Below are positions 11,720-21,407 of a DNA stretch of 64,000 nucleotides, in pieces. This stretch comes from Pycnopodia helianthoides (lineage: Eukaryota > Echinodermata > Asteroidea > Forcipulatida > Asteriidae). Position 1 is the stretch's first letter. The number at the start of each line of letters is the position of its first letter. The translations under genes and the position numbers were made by a program. A model generated the notes under the pieces. That model ran no database searches and was not told where the DNA came from. It was given only the letters and a program-made list of their open reading frames with translations. The stretch is from NCBI GenBank assembly GCA_032158295.1, contig JASTWB010000040.1, positions 51,318-115,317 on the forward strand, read 5' to 3'.

Positions 11720-14035
11720 CTAAATTCGAGTGAGAAGAGGAATTCTTATTATATGATTGGCAATAAATTTTAGGGTTTTTAAGTTACTAATAGTCAAGTG
11801 GCGGGTAAACCCTTTATATTGTCCATTAGGGTTGGGATATGTCCTTCGGATGGCGTCCATGATACATGAAGGAAGTGGCACTCTGTTGAACCTTCCGAGG
11901 TAGCCCGTACACCATCTGACAACTTGCCTGTAAACATGGCGATTTCTTCTGCAAACAAAGTAGTTGAAGAAAATCAAATTAGGTAAACATTTGATATCAA
12001 TATTTGTTTAAAAACACAGTTTTCCCATTTTGAAGAAATCACGTACGAGTAAGGGTGGAAATATACTCTTCTGGTTTGTCCAGTCGAAAAACTTGTAGGA
12101 GAACCCCCCCACACACACACACACACCCTTACATATGGCTGTTACAGGGGTACTTTCATTGTTGTTCTCCTTTTTCTGAAGAAATCCTAATTGGGTCACC
12201 ACCAGAACAAAGAAAACCTTATGGGGTAGCATTGCTCCGTAAGTTGGCATGTGTAAGCTCACACACACACACACACACTCAAGTGTGTCATGAGCTCCAA
12301 TCGTGGACCCTCCTTTGTTCAACTCTTTGTCCTGACAAACGTGGACCCCATTGTTTTCCTTTGTGATAACAAACATGGACCTATTGTCCCTTTTGTTGTA
12401 AGTCCTCGGTTTGATTGCACTACAAACTCACACACACACACTTTTGGGTTCTTTAAAGAAGTCATAAGCTGTAACATACTCAACAATTGTGACAGAGATC
12501 AAAGTGTTTAGAAAAAATCTTGTACAGGTTTTATGGTTATTCGTTTTTCTGAGTTGAATAAATCTAATCCAACAGTCAATTATACTCAGGGTCAGGTAAG
12601 AGGCGTAATAATTTTTTTGGGGGGAGGGTTTGCTCCTTACATTAATTTTACAGTTCAATTAAAAAAAGACACTTACTGGTCTAGAGTCCCTTCAACTGCA
12701 TCTCTGCCATAGTATTTACCGGTACTGTAAATACGCGGTTTGAAGTACAGCCGGGTGCAGACAGACTGCTTCAAACCAATCATGCACAGCAAGGCTTTGG
12801 TTTTCATCCTCTACATTAATGTTCAATGCTGCCATTTGGGCTCTTGTCTTCTGCACTTCCTTACAGCAGATGCAGTTCACTGCCATTGGTTGGACCACAC
12901 AGTGTCCGCATGAGCACCTGAAAGAAAAATTTAAATAACAGAAAATTAACGGATGAAAGTGTTGCTGTACTGACATAGGATGGACTATGTTCATGACCAT
13001 TAACTAATTTTACGTGAACGGGGGTAATACAAAATGAGTGGGGATTGAAACGATGCGTGTCTCATTTATACATCTAAGTAAAAAATCATGCAATGTTTCG
13101 CATTGTTTATCAATGGCCGTTGTTCTTACTTTGTGTCTCTGGGAATTTTTTTTATTTTATTTTTTTTATTTGAAAAGTGGTTTGTAATTGTAGTTCTGTT
13201 TTAAAGAATAAACATGACATATCATACTAGCCTAAAAGAAAACTATGAGAAATAATTAGCAAATGAGCTTGACATAAAAAATAATCCAATTAGGCTAGGA
13301 CCTACCTCAATCATTTGCTAAAAAAAAAAATAAATAAATGCGGTAGAACAGTGACACTGACAGAAAATACGGCTTGTCAGGATCAGTTCGGTACTGAAAA
13401 TAAATGTTATCTCCGACACACTGAGATTTGATGATTGTATTGTGAAAAAATTAATGGATAAACGAGGAATTACAGAAACAAATAAAACAACATTCATCTA
13501 TTTTCCTTCTCCATGGAACCCGGTTCTCCGATAAGGATACCTGCACTAACCCAATGGGAACAATTTTTGAGTGACACCATTCAATGTATCATGAAAACGT
13601 GAACAATATTGGACAACAGCAACCATTTCGTGAGAAAAAAAAATCAACTTTCTGCTGCTATTTCTATCCATTATAGCGGCCTCATATGCCGCATAGATAA
13701 ATAAGTACTTCATGACGATAAAAAACAATAAAAAACATAGCATTGTTTGTTCTTCAAAAAACCTGTGGGACTCACCATTCAGTATTGTTTAGTCGACCTC
13801 CTGCATCAGGATTCGCACGTTCACGATCATCGGCGGCCAGTGGCTCAAACCTGTATGGTTTGGCACCTCGCACTTCCTCGTCAAGCACTCCCCCAGCTTC
13901 ATCAACGCCCTCTTCGTCTTCGGAAGAGCTCCCTCCATCGTCAGATCTATCCTCACTATCAATACTATCATCTGTATTTCCTAATTCTTCTTCGTCCACA
14001 CTGTGTTCCTCCCACGATCCGCTAATGTCTGACAT
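11720..14035 (-). pseudogene. P2X7-intracellular-domain protein, element 2 (three exons, one frameshift)
   Basis: Minus-strand exons are 14,035-13,776, 12,917-12,677 and 11,948-11,720. Exon 1 reads MSDISGSWEEHSVDEEE.., is very acidic, and has KPYRFEPL and NNTE before a consensus donor TG|GTGAGT. Exon 2 starts after TTTCTTTCAG with CSCGHC, then VNCICCKE, AVHDWFEAVCLHPAVLQTAY; after LQY a one-base shift leads to YYGRDAVEGTLD and donor GTAAGT. Exon 3 gives RNRHVYRQVVRWCTGYLGRF, NRVPLPSC and YKGF, then a 28-residue tail not present in the element 1 copy. Both introns are phase 2 at the same positions as in element 1. The domain is the cysteine-rich cytoplasmic 'ballast' of P2X7, here without the channel. 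The two copies are clearly homologous but well diverged. Confidence 0.8.
12110..12441. repeat. Three (CA)n microsatellites in the P2X7ICD intron
   Basis: CA tracts lie at 12,110-12,127, 12,260-12,278 and 12,430-12,441. Between the last two, a loose phrase around TGGACC..ATTG recurs three times (about 12,303-12,385). These fall in the second intron of the minus-strand gene. The small open frames across them are low-complexity. Confidence 0.8.
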
Positions 14036-14389
14036 TTTGTCCTCGTTTACTGTGTGAATAGCTATAGACGCGTACAATAAACACACTTCGCTGCGCGGGG
14101 GGTAAACAAGCCGTCTCCATTCATGTACGTCATCAGAGTCTATGGTATATTTTTATCACGTGACATGCCGTTTCCAAAAACTCGGTATGAGGAGCTGCTG
14201 AACGCTGGCCTAAATGACCTTTTTTTTAATTACGCAACTACCGCTAAGTATTTTCATTAATATATACGTAATCATGAAACACAAATTGATTGGATTTCGC
14301 CAAAGTTTAAATTATCTTAGTACCGTTGAAGTAGATCTTTTAAGACAATTATGTATACAGTCACTTGAATTGGGATAGTTATAAATAAT

Positions 14390-14616
14390 GGCCCTGAAGG
14401 GACACCAAACATATATATTTACACGAATATTTTACGTAAATATTTACGATTTTTGCCCCTATTCGCAAATATTAACGTAAATATTGGCGCTTGAGGCACA
14501 ATTCGTGAATATTCACGTTAATATTGACGTGCATATTCACGATTTGGGTTCCAATCGCAAATATTTACGTAAATATTCACGTAAGTATATATGTTAGATG
14601 TCCCTTCGGGGCCACC
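14390..14616. mobile_element. MITE built from palindromic CGTAAATATTTACG motifs (copy in U1)
   Basis: Inverted ends GGCCCTGAAGGGACA and TGTCCCTTCGGGGCC enclose about 195 bp made almost wholly of variants of a self-complementary 14-mer, CGTAAATATTTACG, and its CGTGAATATTCACG form. No coding. A near-identical copy lies at about 22,494-22,720, and a shorter inverted copy at 32,506-32,632. Longer relatives are at 21,408-21,816 and 29,510-29,918, and a half-copy is at 16,350-16,455. Confidence 0.75.
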
Positions 14617-15451
14617 ATAACTATTAGTGTTTTCAATCAGCCTTAGTAAGAATGGACAATCTCTATGCATGTCTGTGAAGTTGTCAACTGATGTGCATTA
14701 AATGGCTTTATCTTGAATTCATTTGTTAAACGTATGCATTTATTAGGTGCAGTCGGCTTCGTTTCACGGTGACCGAAATTCCACATTCCACACTGTTTTG
14801 GTACTGGAGCGTCGACCGATAATTCAGAATACAAACAATACCCATAATATGCATTGTAATCACCAAGTGTAGGTCACAACACCTACTCAATGGTAACGGC
14901 AAAACAGCCCAACTCGACAATTTGGGTTTATATAATATAAGATCATTTCTGGGTAAATTAAGGGTGTTTTGGGGTTTCTTTTTTGCATTTCTGGAAGTTT
15001 CAAACTACAATGTATGGTTTTGAATATAGCATGTCCCATCTTGGCATTTTTTTTTTACATTTTCGTCCCATACTTTTTTTTCCGCAAAACAGCTCATCTC
15101 TGTCTTGAGTCATATTCACTTGACTATTTCCAGCTAGGCTGTTTTGCCATGAAAGGGCCGAAGTGGGCAAAACAACATTCATGGCAAAGTAGCGTACACT
15201 CAGTAAAAGTGTGTCCGATTCCTTCCTCCATAGTTTATTCCCAACATACATGTCTTTTTGAACTCCAAATAAATGTGTTTTTTAAAAATCGAGCACAACA
15301 GTACCTTCGCCACTCTTTTTAATCAACGAGAAATGCAATAAGGGCTCAGAACGGACGGTTTTTTTCCTACATTTGTATAGAAGAAAAACAAACTCAGGAT
15401 ACCTTGTGAGGTTTCCAGACAAAACTGTGCACTTTGGTCCCACAAGTGTTG

Positions 15452-15808
15452 CTAAACACTCACGTTTTCGATGCCATTTCTGAGAACGGTTGTATCAGCT
15501 ATGCTCCTCCACACCATCAGACTGCTTGAGTGAATGTAGTTGGATCGCTGGTCATGAAGCCACTTCTCGTAGCGTAAGTACCCGTTGGAACATATTGGCT
15601 TCAATGTGTGTGGGCATCTGAATGTGGACAACCCATACCCCCAGATGAAGCCACGCCCCTGGCGAAATTGGGTGATGCTCTTACGCGACATTTTACTGCA
15701 CTGTTTTGAATACTTGATATATAATAACTCATCAGTAATAATAACAATAATACTGGCTTCTTGTACATCGCTTAAATCCGTCACCCAGTGACGCTCATGG
15801 CGCTCCAA
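15452..15808 (-). CDS. Open frame of 118 codons, unrecognised, doubtful
   Basis: The minus-strand frame starts MERHERHWVTDLSDVQEAS and later reads FIWGYGLSTFRC, HTLKPICSNGYLRYEKWLHD and SSSLMVWRSIAD. It is intact here and in the tandem copy at 23,553-23,909, but the inverted arm copy (about 30,464-30,820, + strand) has two in-frame stops (TGG to TGA, and CAA to TAA). I recognise no family. It could be a relic exon of an old element or a chance frame in a duplicated block; conservation between U1 and U2 is uninformative because the whole unit is nearly identical. Confidence 0.2.
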   Translation of the reverse strand: MERHERHWVTDLSDVQEASIIVIITDELLYIKYSKQCSKMSRKSITQFRQGRGFIWGYGLSTFRCPHTLKPICSNGYLRYEKWLHDQRSNYIHSSSLMVWRSIADTTVLRNGIENVSV

Positions 15809-16109
15809 GATTATTATATCATTTCTCCTGCAAGGTGTAGAGCTACGTTTTGAAGTATGCTACCTTTTTCCCTTTACATAGCACCGTGCAATGGTTTACA
15901 CGGTGCTGTAGCGCAATATGCTGCCAATCAAACCAGGAATACCGGGGCGAACCCTGTCTCTTTACAACAGGTGCACTGGGTTTGTATACGTACATTACAC
16001 AATGCTACGTATCAAGTGTACATGCAAATCCTAGTAGAAAGACCAAAAGCATGGTATTGGGTCATGCCGTCTTCATCCCTTTTTTCACGTTACAATATGT
16101 GCAATAACA

Positions 16110-16460
16110 ATACTGAAAACTGGTCTGGAACCTAGCTCACTGTCTCACTGCTATTGACTGAAGCCCCGTCAGAGTAGTTTTATAGACCTTTCTATTGTTG
16201 ATAATTTTAATAATACAAAACAAACTTATCAAGCACAGTTTTGCCGCAAAACGGCCTTGAAGCGCAATGTACAAAAACAAAGCCAAATAATAAACAAAAG
16301 TGATAAGCATAATTTTTACTTTTAAAGCTACAAAATTACATACTTATGGTGGCCCTGAAGGGACATCAAACGAATATAATTACGTGAATATTTACGTAAT
16401 TGTTCACGATTTTGCAAATATTAACGTAAATATTTGCGCTTGAGGCACAATTCATTTAAA
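16110..16460 (+). repeat. Inner end of the left inverted-repeat arm
   Basis: This block, from GGTCTGGAACCTAG through GACTGAAGCCCCGTCAGAG to CAAATATTAACGTAAATA, recurs in reverse complement at 21,700-22,050 (and 29,800-30,150). It contains a half-copy of the palindromic-motif MITE (GGTGGCCCTGAAGGGACAT at about 16,350). In the second unit the inverted match runs on without break into the right arm, so this is part of the same large palindrome. Confidence 0.8.
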
Positions 16461-17017
16461 AACAAAACAAACTAGGCCTATATAATTTCTTGATGCACAC
16501 ATATTTCAAGGGAAGTTTTCCACCTTGTTCATCTTTATACCATGTCATGTGCAAATCCGTGAAAATGAATTTGTTCAGTTTTACCAATTGTTACCAATTA
16601 CAAAGCAGAGCTGCCAACATCTATTTATTTCTTTATAATAAATACAGGCAATTGCTGTTTAGTTTAGAAAAAAATAGGGTTTCTATTTTCTAAAATATCT
16701 ATATTGTAAAAGAAATGTAAGAACTAATTGTGATGACCACAGTTTATGTTAATTGTATGATCCTATTTGTGAACTCTTTGTAGTATTGTCACATAAGTGT
16801 GTTATGCAGTGACTGAAAATTAAATACAATTATTATGGAGTATTAATGACTGGCAAGTTTCAAGTTTATTCCAAATTCAGGTGTAATTTTTCCCCGATTT
16901 GATTCAAATTCTAGTGATCGTCGCCACACCATTTGATGCTAAATCCATCCAAATCTTTACAGAGTGAAATGCTTGACAGAGTGATATGAGTGACTATCGC
17001 GCCTTTCTGTATGGGAC

Positions 17018-18591
17018 CATAGATATAGAATATAATACCTAGATCGGCCGCTCGTACATACGCGGGTTCTGGCATGGGCGCAGCCATTGGTACCAAGCGG
17101 TCACGTGCTGGTGGTCAAAACATTGGACGCGCACTAGACGTGACGAACGCAAAATCATTTTGGTTTAATTTCGTGATTTTCCTCCAGCCGAATTATTCAT
17201 ATAATTTAATGTTATTAGGCCTTTTAATGCTAAATGATGGTTGCAAATCGCTCTGCAGCCATTATGTCTCAGCAGAGAAAAGAGAAAGGGGCCCGGAGTC
17301 CTTCGTAAGCTGACATACCATAGATAAGAAGGCCTACATGTTTATTTAATTTAAAACATGTTGGCAATTAGCTAATTACCATTGATGTGTATGAACTCCA
17401 TTTCGGTTATTTATCAGGTTTACTCTTTTCTTTTCTCCATCGTATGCTGTAATGATGATATTCACTGGGACTTTGGGTCTAATACTACTCTAGGCTATAG
17501 AGTGCTTATTGCACGGTAATGAATGGGTTTATACGGTGCGATAGTATTATTGGGAAGTGGTTGTGATTTTAGTCGTTGTTTAATTAAACTCCTCTCAAGT
17601 GATACGTACATTGTTTTGTTTAATGCTTGTAAAGAAAAACTCCATTTAAATTTTAAATAATTGTTATTTCACTCCAGATTCCCCCATGAAGACTCAAAAC
17701 TGATGCGCGAGTGGGTTCATCGGATAAAAAAGGATGCTCCCGAAGGGTAGAAAATGGAATACCACTGCACAAGACCGGCTTTGCAGCGACCAGTTTGCTG
17801 AAGAATGCCTGGAAGTGCGGTGGGGCAGTGTATATTCCATTTTTAAATATTCTGAAATAATTGTTAACATCTGTACTTTTTACTACTGTAATGCGCATCT
17901 GTACATTTGTTTTTATGAAACTTGCGCATATGAATAAATTATTAGATTATATTAGATTAGATATAATTTTTTATTCAGCGCCAACGTTAAAAAGTTAAAG
18001 CCAAAAACATCGGAAATTGTAGTGCAACTCGAGCTCTCTAGATTTTACATTATAACTGTAATGGTCTGTTTATGGGTTACCCGACTTACTTCTTGTTAAG
18101 CTTTAACGGTTTCAAAACTCTGCTGCAAGACTTGTTACTTATAATCCTTCACATGAACCCATTTCTAGAGCAACGTTTATGCGCAGGCCTAATTACTCTC
18201 CAAACTGATATAATAATACGTAATTGCTTTGTTTTCTTTAATTGTATAATTCAAATTATGCACGGTCTACGTGCACACTGAGGTGTTTTTATGCTACTAC
18301 CGGTGAAAAATAAATGACTAGCCCGTGTTATACTTACACCTTTGTGCTTAAGTTGAGTTTATGAATCTTCCTTTTTGTCATTTACATAAGAATGTCTTTA
18401 AATTGTGCCACAAACCTGTCAAATAATATAGCCCACCTTGTGTTTAAGGACTATTCTTCATGTTCATTTTCAGTGCGTTACCACCAGCACGTGACTTTTT
18501 AGCGCGTCCATGAAGAACCAGGAATTTTTGTGTACGGCTTATGGCGCGTATGTACGCGCGGCCGATCTAGGTATTATATTCTATATCTATG
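17018..18591 (+). mobile_element. P-like THAP element, 8-bp TSD (copy in U1)
   Basis: A 1,574-bp element with a perfect 8-bp TSD TATGGGAC at 17,010-17,017 and 18,592-18,599. Terminal inverted repeats of 47 bp start CATAGATATAGAATATAATA and differ at one position (17,018-17,064 and 18,545-18,591). It carries a two-exon THAP domain on the plus strand. THAP plus an 8-bp TSD is the hallmark of the P-element superfamily. It is too short to hold a full transposase and nothing catalytic is visible, so it is probably non-autonomous. Confidence 0.85.
17227..17860 (+). pseudogene. THAP domain of the P-like element (U1), degenerate zinc ligand
   Basis: Exon 1 (17,227-17,304) encodes MLNDGCKSLCSHYVSAEKRE.. 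ending ..ESF exactly at donor GTAAGC. This is the usual THAP break just before the FP motif. After CACTCCAG (17,677) exon 2 reads FPHEDSKLMREWVHRIKKDA, then shifts one base to RKWNTTAQDRLCSDQFAEEC and ..SVYSIFKYS, which matches the closing AVPxIF segment. Ligands would be C6, C10, and the Cys of LCSDQF, but the expected His is Gln. A one-base phase mismatch at the exon join and a stop after APEG add to the damage. The fold is recognisable; the protein is probably not functional. Confidence 0.65.
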
Positions 18592-18735
18592 TATGGGACT
18601 GATGGTAGCGTTGACGCACACGCGTCTGTGCGTCTGCCAAGTGCACAACTCTACGGCGTTTGTCAACCATGTACGCATGCGTGAATGTAATTAGCATATT
18701 TCATGGGAGAGGTCCATTTTCGGCTTCGGCAGTGG

Positions 18736-19020
18736 CTATGACCGAACCGCACCCCGGTTGGCTGTAAAATCACTGGTCCCTATCGATTGACAACCCCCAC
18801 TAGGAAGTAAGTAAGGCATGGTCCAGCTCAAGATATCATGGCATACGAGCTGACCAGTGTGTACGACGTGGTTAAGACAGTGGAAATATTGCAGTGTTAG
18901 CAAAGAATCCCACAAAAAGTTTTGACCCCAATAATAGGTTTCCCTTCTGCAAATTTTAACAAAAACATTTTCAATTATTTTAACGTCTGACTCATTTAAA
19001 ATGTTCCATCGCGTCAGCAT
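18736..19020 (-). CDS. Open frame of 94 codons, unrecognised, doubtful
   Basis: The minus-strand frame begins MLTRWNILNESDVKIIENVF and contains YFHCLNHVVHTGQLVCHDIL. It is repeated at 26,801-27,121 in the second unit, where a one-base insertion near 26,849 changes the C-terminus. The HTGxL..H pattern faintly recalls C-terminal parts of some THAP transposases, but nothing else fits. Treat as unproven. Confidence 0.15.
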   Translation of the reverse strand: MLTRWNILNESDVKIIENVFVKICRRETYYWGQNFLWDSLLTLQYFHCLNHVVHTGQLVCHDILSWTMPYLLPSGGCQSIGTSDFTANRGAVRS

Positions 19021-19310
19021 TCAACAGTAAAAAGACTATTTCAGTTTCCAACAGTTTCCCTTTCAGTGGTCAAATAAAGATAACTCAAATTCATTAGCTC
19101 GCAACGATCATTCAATATCGCAGAAGCCAACAGTAAGAGTCAACCACTCAATTTCATCAATAAGCACACATTAATTTGTCAAATTGTTGTGTTCAAAATC
19201 GTTTCTATGGCTTGTGCCTGCTGAAAGGTAAGATACTCAGGGGAAATTAATTATTCTACACTAGTTCTGCAATGTATATACCGCCCTCTAGAGCGATTTT
19301 AAAGGAAATA

Positions 19311-19504
19311 ATGGCTGCCCGCGGTCAGTACAGACTAGTGATCTGAGTAGTTCAAATCAGAGGAGTAGTCATCTGCTGGGAGGAAAGGCCCAGCTGATTG
19401 GCGGATGATTTGGCCTACCCATCAACTCACTCACAGTGCATCAGATGGTACAACTACATCCAGACATACATGCCGAGATGCCAAGAACCATTGACACAGT
19501 GAAG
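19311..19504 (+). other. Possible damaged first exon with TATA box (U1)
   Basis: A TATATA at 19,274-19,279 precedes ATG 19,311 in good context (AATAATGG). The start frame reads MAARGQYRLV then stops; one base over, the reading continues SDLSSSNQRSSHLLGGKAQL.., meets a TGA at 19,406-19,408, and goes on FGLPINSLTVHQMVQLHPDI ..RTIDTVK to a donor-like GTCAGT. The composition looks coding, but I recognise no family, and the shift and stop are shared with the second unit (27,412-27,605). Confidence 0.3.
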
Positions 19505-19689
19505 GTCAGTGAAACCAAACCAACTTTAAATTATGAACATAGAAACGAAAAAAAGAAGATCAACAGAAAACTAAAATGACATGTAATTGTTTTGTTGTTA
19601 GTTAACGTTTGTAACAAACACTGATGATGAAAACATTAGAAAATCAATTGTAAAATGGTGAAAATGTAGTCTTGAATGCATATAAAAGT

Positions 19690-20023
19690 CAAACCGCATA
19701 TTAATTTTTGCCCCAGATAGGAAAAAATGTTCACAGGCCTGTGGAATATCTATTAATTTCGACCCAACTTGAAATGCCGAATTTGGGAAATCAGTTGTTG
19801 CGGACATCTTCCCTGATGTCACCGTATAGGATTTGAACTCTGTACTTAACCTAGGAAATAATTATTTACACTGTCCGGCCGAAAAGATGACGTAGGCCTC
19901 TCGCCAAAAATAAATATTTAACAAAATATTTACAAACATCTTGGGGAAAAGATATTGTCCCTTCACGAAAAGGTTTTCGTTGGAACCTACTCTATCGTTC
20001 CTGAACCGTCAAAACGCACTTAA
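19690..20023 (-). repeat. Diverged single monomer of satellite A (U1)
   Basis: Landmarks of the right-arm satellite appear in the same order and orientation: TTTCGACCCA, TTGCGGACATC, AACCTAGGAAAT, GATGACGT followed by a changed AG, CTCGCC, TCACGAAAAGG, CTCTATCGTTC and ACCGTCAA. Divergence is much higher than between array monomers. It continues after an inserted MITE at 21,215-21,407. Copies in the second unit lie at about 27,791-28,124 and 29,317-29,509. Confidence 0.65.
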
Positions 20024-21210
20024 AGGAACATTACAGAATTGTTTTTTTGCTAACAAAACAGATGTTGGAAGTGTAAGCACTTTATGTAACCACCATATAC
20101 ATGTGACCCTAGTTGGTTTAGGGATCAGATTTGGGATAGAGGACTCGGCAGAGTTGATTTAGTGATGTTCTGTTTTATTTCTGAAAATACAAGAAGACGG
20201 ACGATAATACAAAATGATGTTTCTCCGTCTTCGTCTAGAAATTGAATGAATTTACTTAATATTAAATTACAAATGAGGAATATTAATAAAACATAGATCT
20301 GTTACAAATAATTAATTAACTGATTCAGAATGGAAAATCTACTAAATCCAGGAAACTAAGATGGCGCTACAGTTCCCGCCAAAAGCTCAATGACGGTCGC
20401 CATCTTGGAAATAATAAAATATGCGCCATAACTCGATGTGAAAACATCGTAAATGCTACTTGCAACTAAAACCACGATAAATAGTTGAACAGATAAAGAT
20501 TTGGAAGTAACAAAAATATAAGGAATGCTGATTTATACAAACTATAAGCAACTACTTAACTTGCTCATCGTTAAGGATCAATTAATAAGTAACAATTAAT
20601 CAAGAAATATAAAATACTTTAAGTAATACAATATAAATTGCGTCTATGAATATATATAACTGAGGTGAGAGTTTGCATTATAAAATGAGAAAATGGTTAC
20701 CTGAAAATACAAGAAGACGGACGATAATACAAAATGATGTTTCTCCGTCTTCGTCTAGAGATTGAATGATTGCGGGAAAGTCCGCCACCAACGGTGAGTA
20801 GGTGGAGTCAAGACGTGGCATATTGAATATTCATAAATACAGTTACGCAATGAGTCACAGACGAATGCATTCAAAATTAGAGGGGCGGGGCTGTTCATAC
20901 CGGTTACATACATAAACTGACAAACCTGTAAAAGTTTGAGATCGATCGGCCATCTGGGTCGCGAGAAAATAGTGAAAAACCAATTACACATTTGCACGAA
21001 ATCATATAGGTTCAACAAATGAATAAAACGCTCACTGAGCGATAAACTCCAATCGGAAAATTAGTTTATTTATTTCTCATCAAATATGGCATTTCAGACA
21101 GAAATATTTCAAGAGATGTTTTCTACTATCATCATCATTAGACCGTGTAAGTTTTATGTACATCTGTGATCAAAAGTATATTTTACAATTACCAATTCTG
21201 TAATGTTCCT
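20024..21210. mobile_element. TTAA-flanked element with AGGAACATTACAG ends (U1)
   Basis: Flanked by TTAA at 20,020-20,023 and 21,211-21,214. Ends are perfect inverted repeats AGGAACATTACAGAATTG and CAATTCTGTAATGTTCCT. It interrupts a pair of diverged satellite monomers. The right half shares text with the MITE at 3,861-4,209. A direct-repeat-bounded insert (20,181-20,769) sits inside. No transposase. Kolobok-like by TTAA target and AGG start; superfamily assignment is inference. Confidence 0.8.
20181..20769. repeat. 69-bp direct repeats bracketing ~450 bp (U1)
   Basis: Two 69-bp copies at 20,181-20,249 and 20,701-20,769 differ at one base. Each contains a hairpin with arms AAGACGGA and TCCGTCTT. 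Between them, AAGATGGCG (20,358-20,366) and its complement CGCCATCTT (20,398-20,406) form another inverted pair resembling YY1 sites. No TSD is evident, and the repeats lack the TG..CA ends of LTRs. Second-unit copies are at 28,282-28,350 and 28,803-28,871. Confidence 0.7.
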
Positions 21211-21214
21211 TTAA

Positions 21215-21407
21215 AGGTTTGACCCAGATTGGAAAAAAAAAAGTTCACGGGCTATATTACATTTCGACCCAACTTGAAATGTCGAATTTGGGCGATCACT
21301 TAATGAAGGCACATCCCCTGATGCCAACCAATCGAATTTGAACTCAGTAACTCTCTTATCCTAGGAAATATTGGGATTTTTTTTTGCAAAAATTATGACG
21401 TAGGTTT
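21215..21407 (-). repeat. Second diverged satellite A monomer (U1)
   Basis: Continues the monomer cut by the insert at 20,024-21,210: TTTGACCC, TTTCGACCCAA, GGCGATCACTT, GAAGGCACATCCCC, AACTCTCTTATCCTAGGA and TATGACGT. The order equals that of right-arm monomers. It ends where the palindromic-motif MITE begins. Confidence 0.65.

Larger units (their letters stand above)
8091..14339. mobile_element. Element 2: 6.2-kb TTAA-flanked transposon with THAP and P2X7ICD genes
   Basis: Bounded by TTAA at 8,087-8,090 and 14,340-14,343. The ends are short inverted repeats: AGATCTACTTCA on the left, and TGAAGTAGATCTT on the right. The empty site is seen twice, at about 22,446 in the tandem copy and at about 32,680 (inverted) in the right arm. 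The layout matches element 1: a THAP gene on + from the left end and a P2X7ICD gene on - from the right end. The terminal repeats do not match those of element 1. The centre (about 9,500-11,700) is AT-rich with MITE-like insertions; no DDE transposase is recognisable. Confidence 0.88.

Noticed and set aside
12110..12441. CRISPR-like or other structured array at the CA repeats
   Set aside because: Plain dinucleotide tracts with unequal spacing in an animal intron.
15849..16135. Open frames of 85-92 codons on the plus strand
   Set aside because: Overlapping frames in a block that is duplicated whole; no recognised domain and no splice or promoter support.
18736..19020. C-terminal part of a THAP-family transposase (HTGQLVCHD)
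   Set aside because: Only a few residues fit the remembered pattern, on the strand opposite the THAP exons and outside the P-like element; too weak.
20181..20769. LTR retrotransposon or TRIM
   Set aside because: Direct repeats lack TG..CA ends, there is no primer-binding site or polypurine tract, and no TSD is seen.
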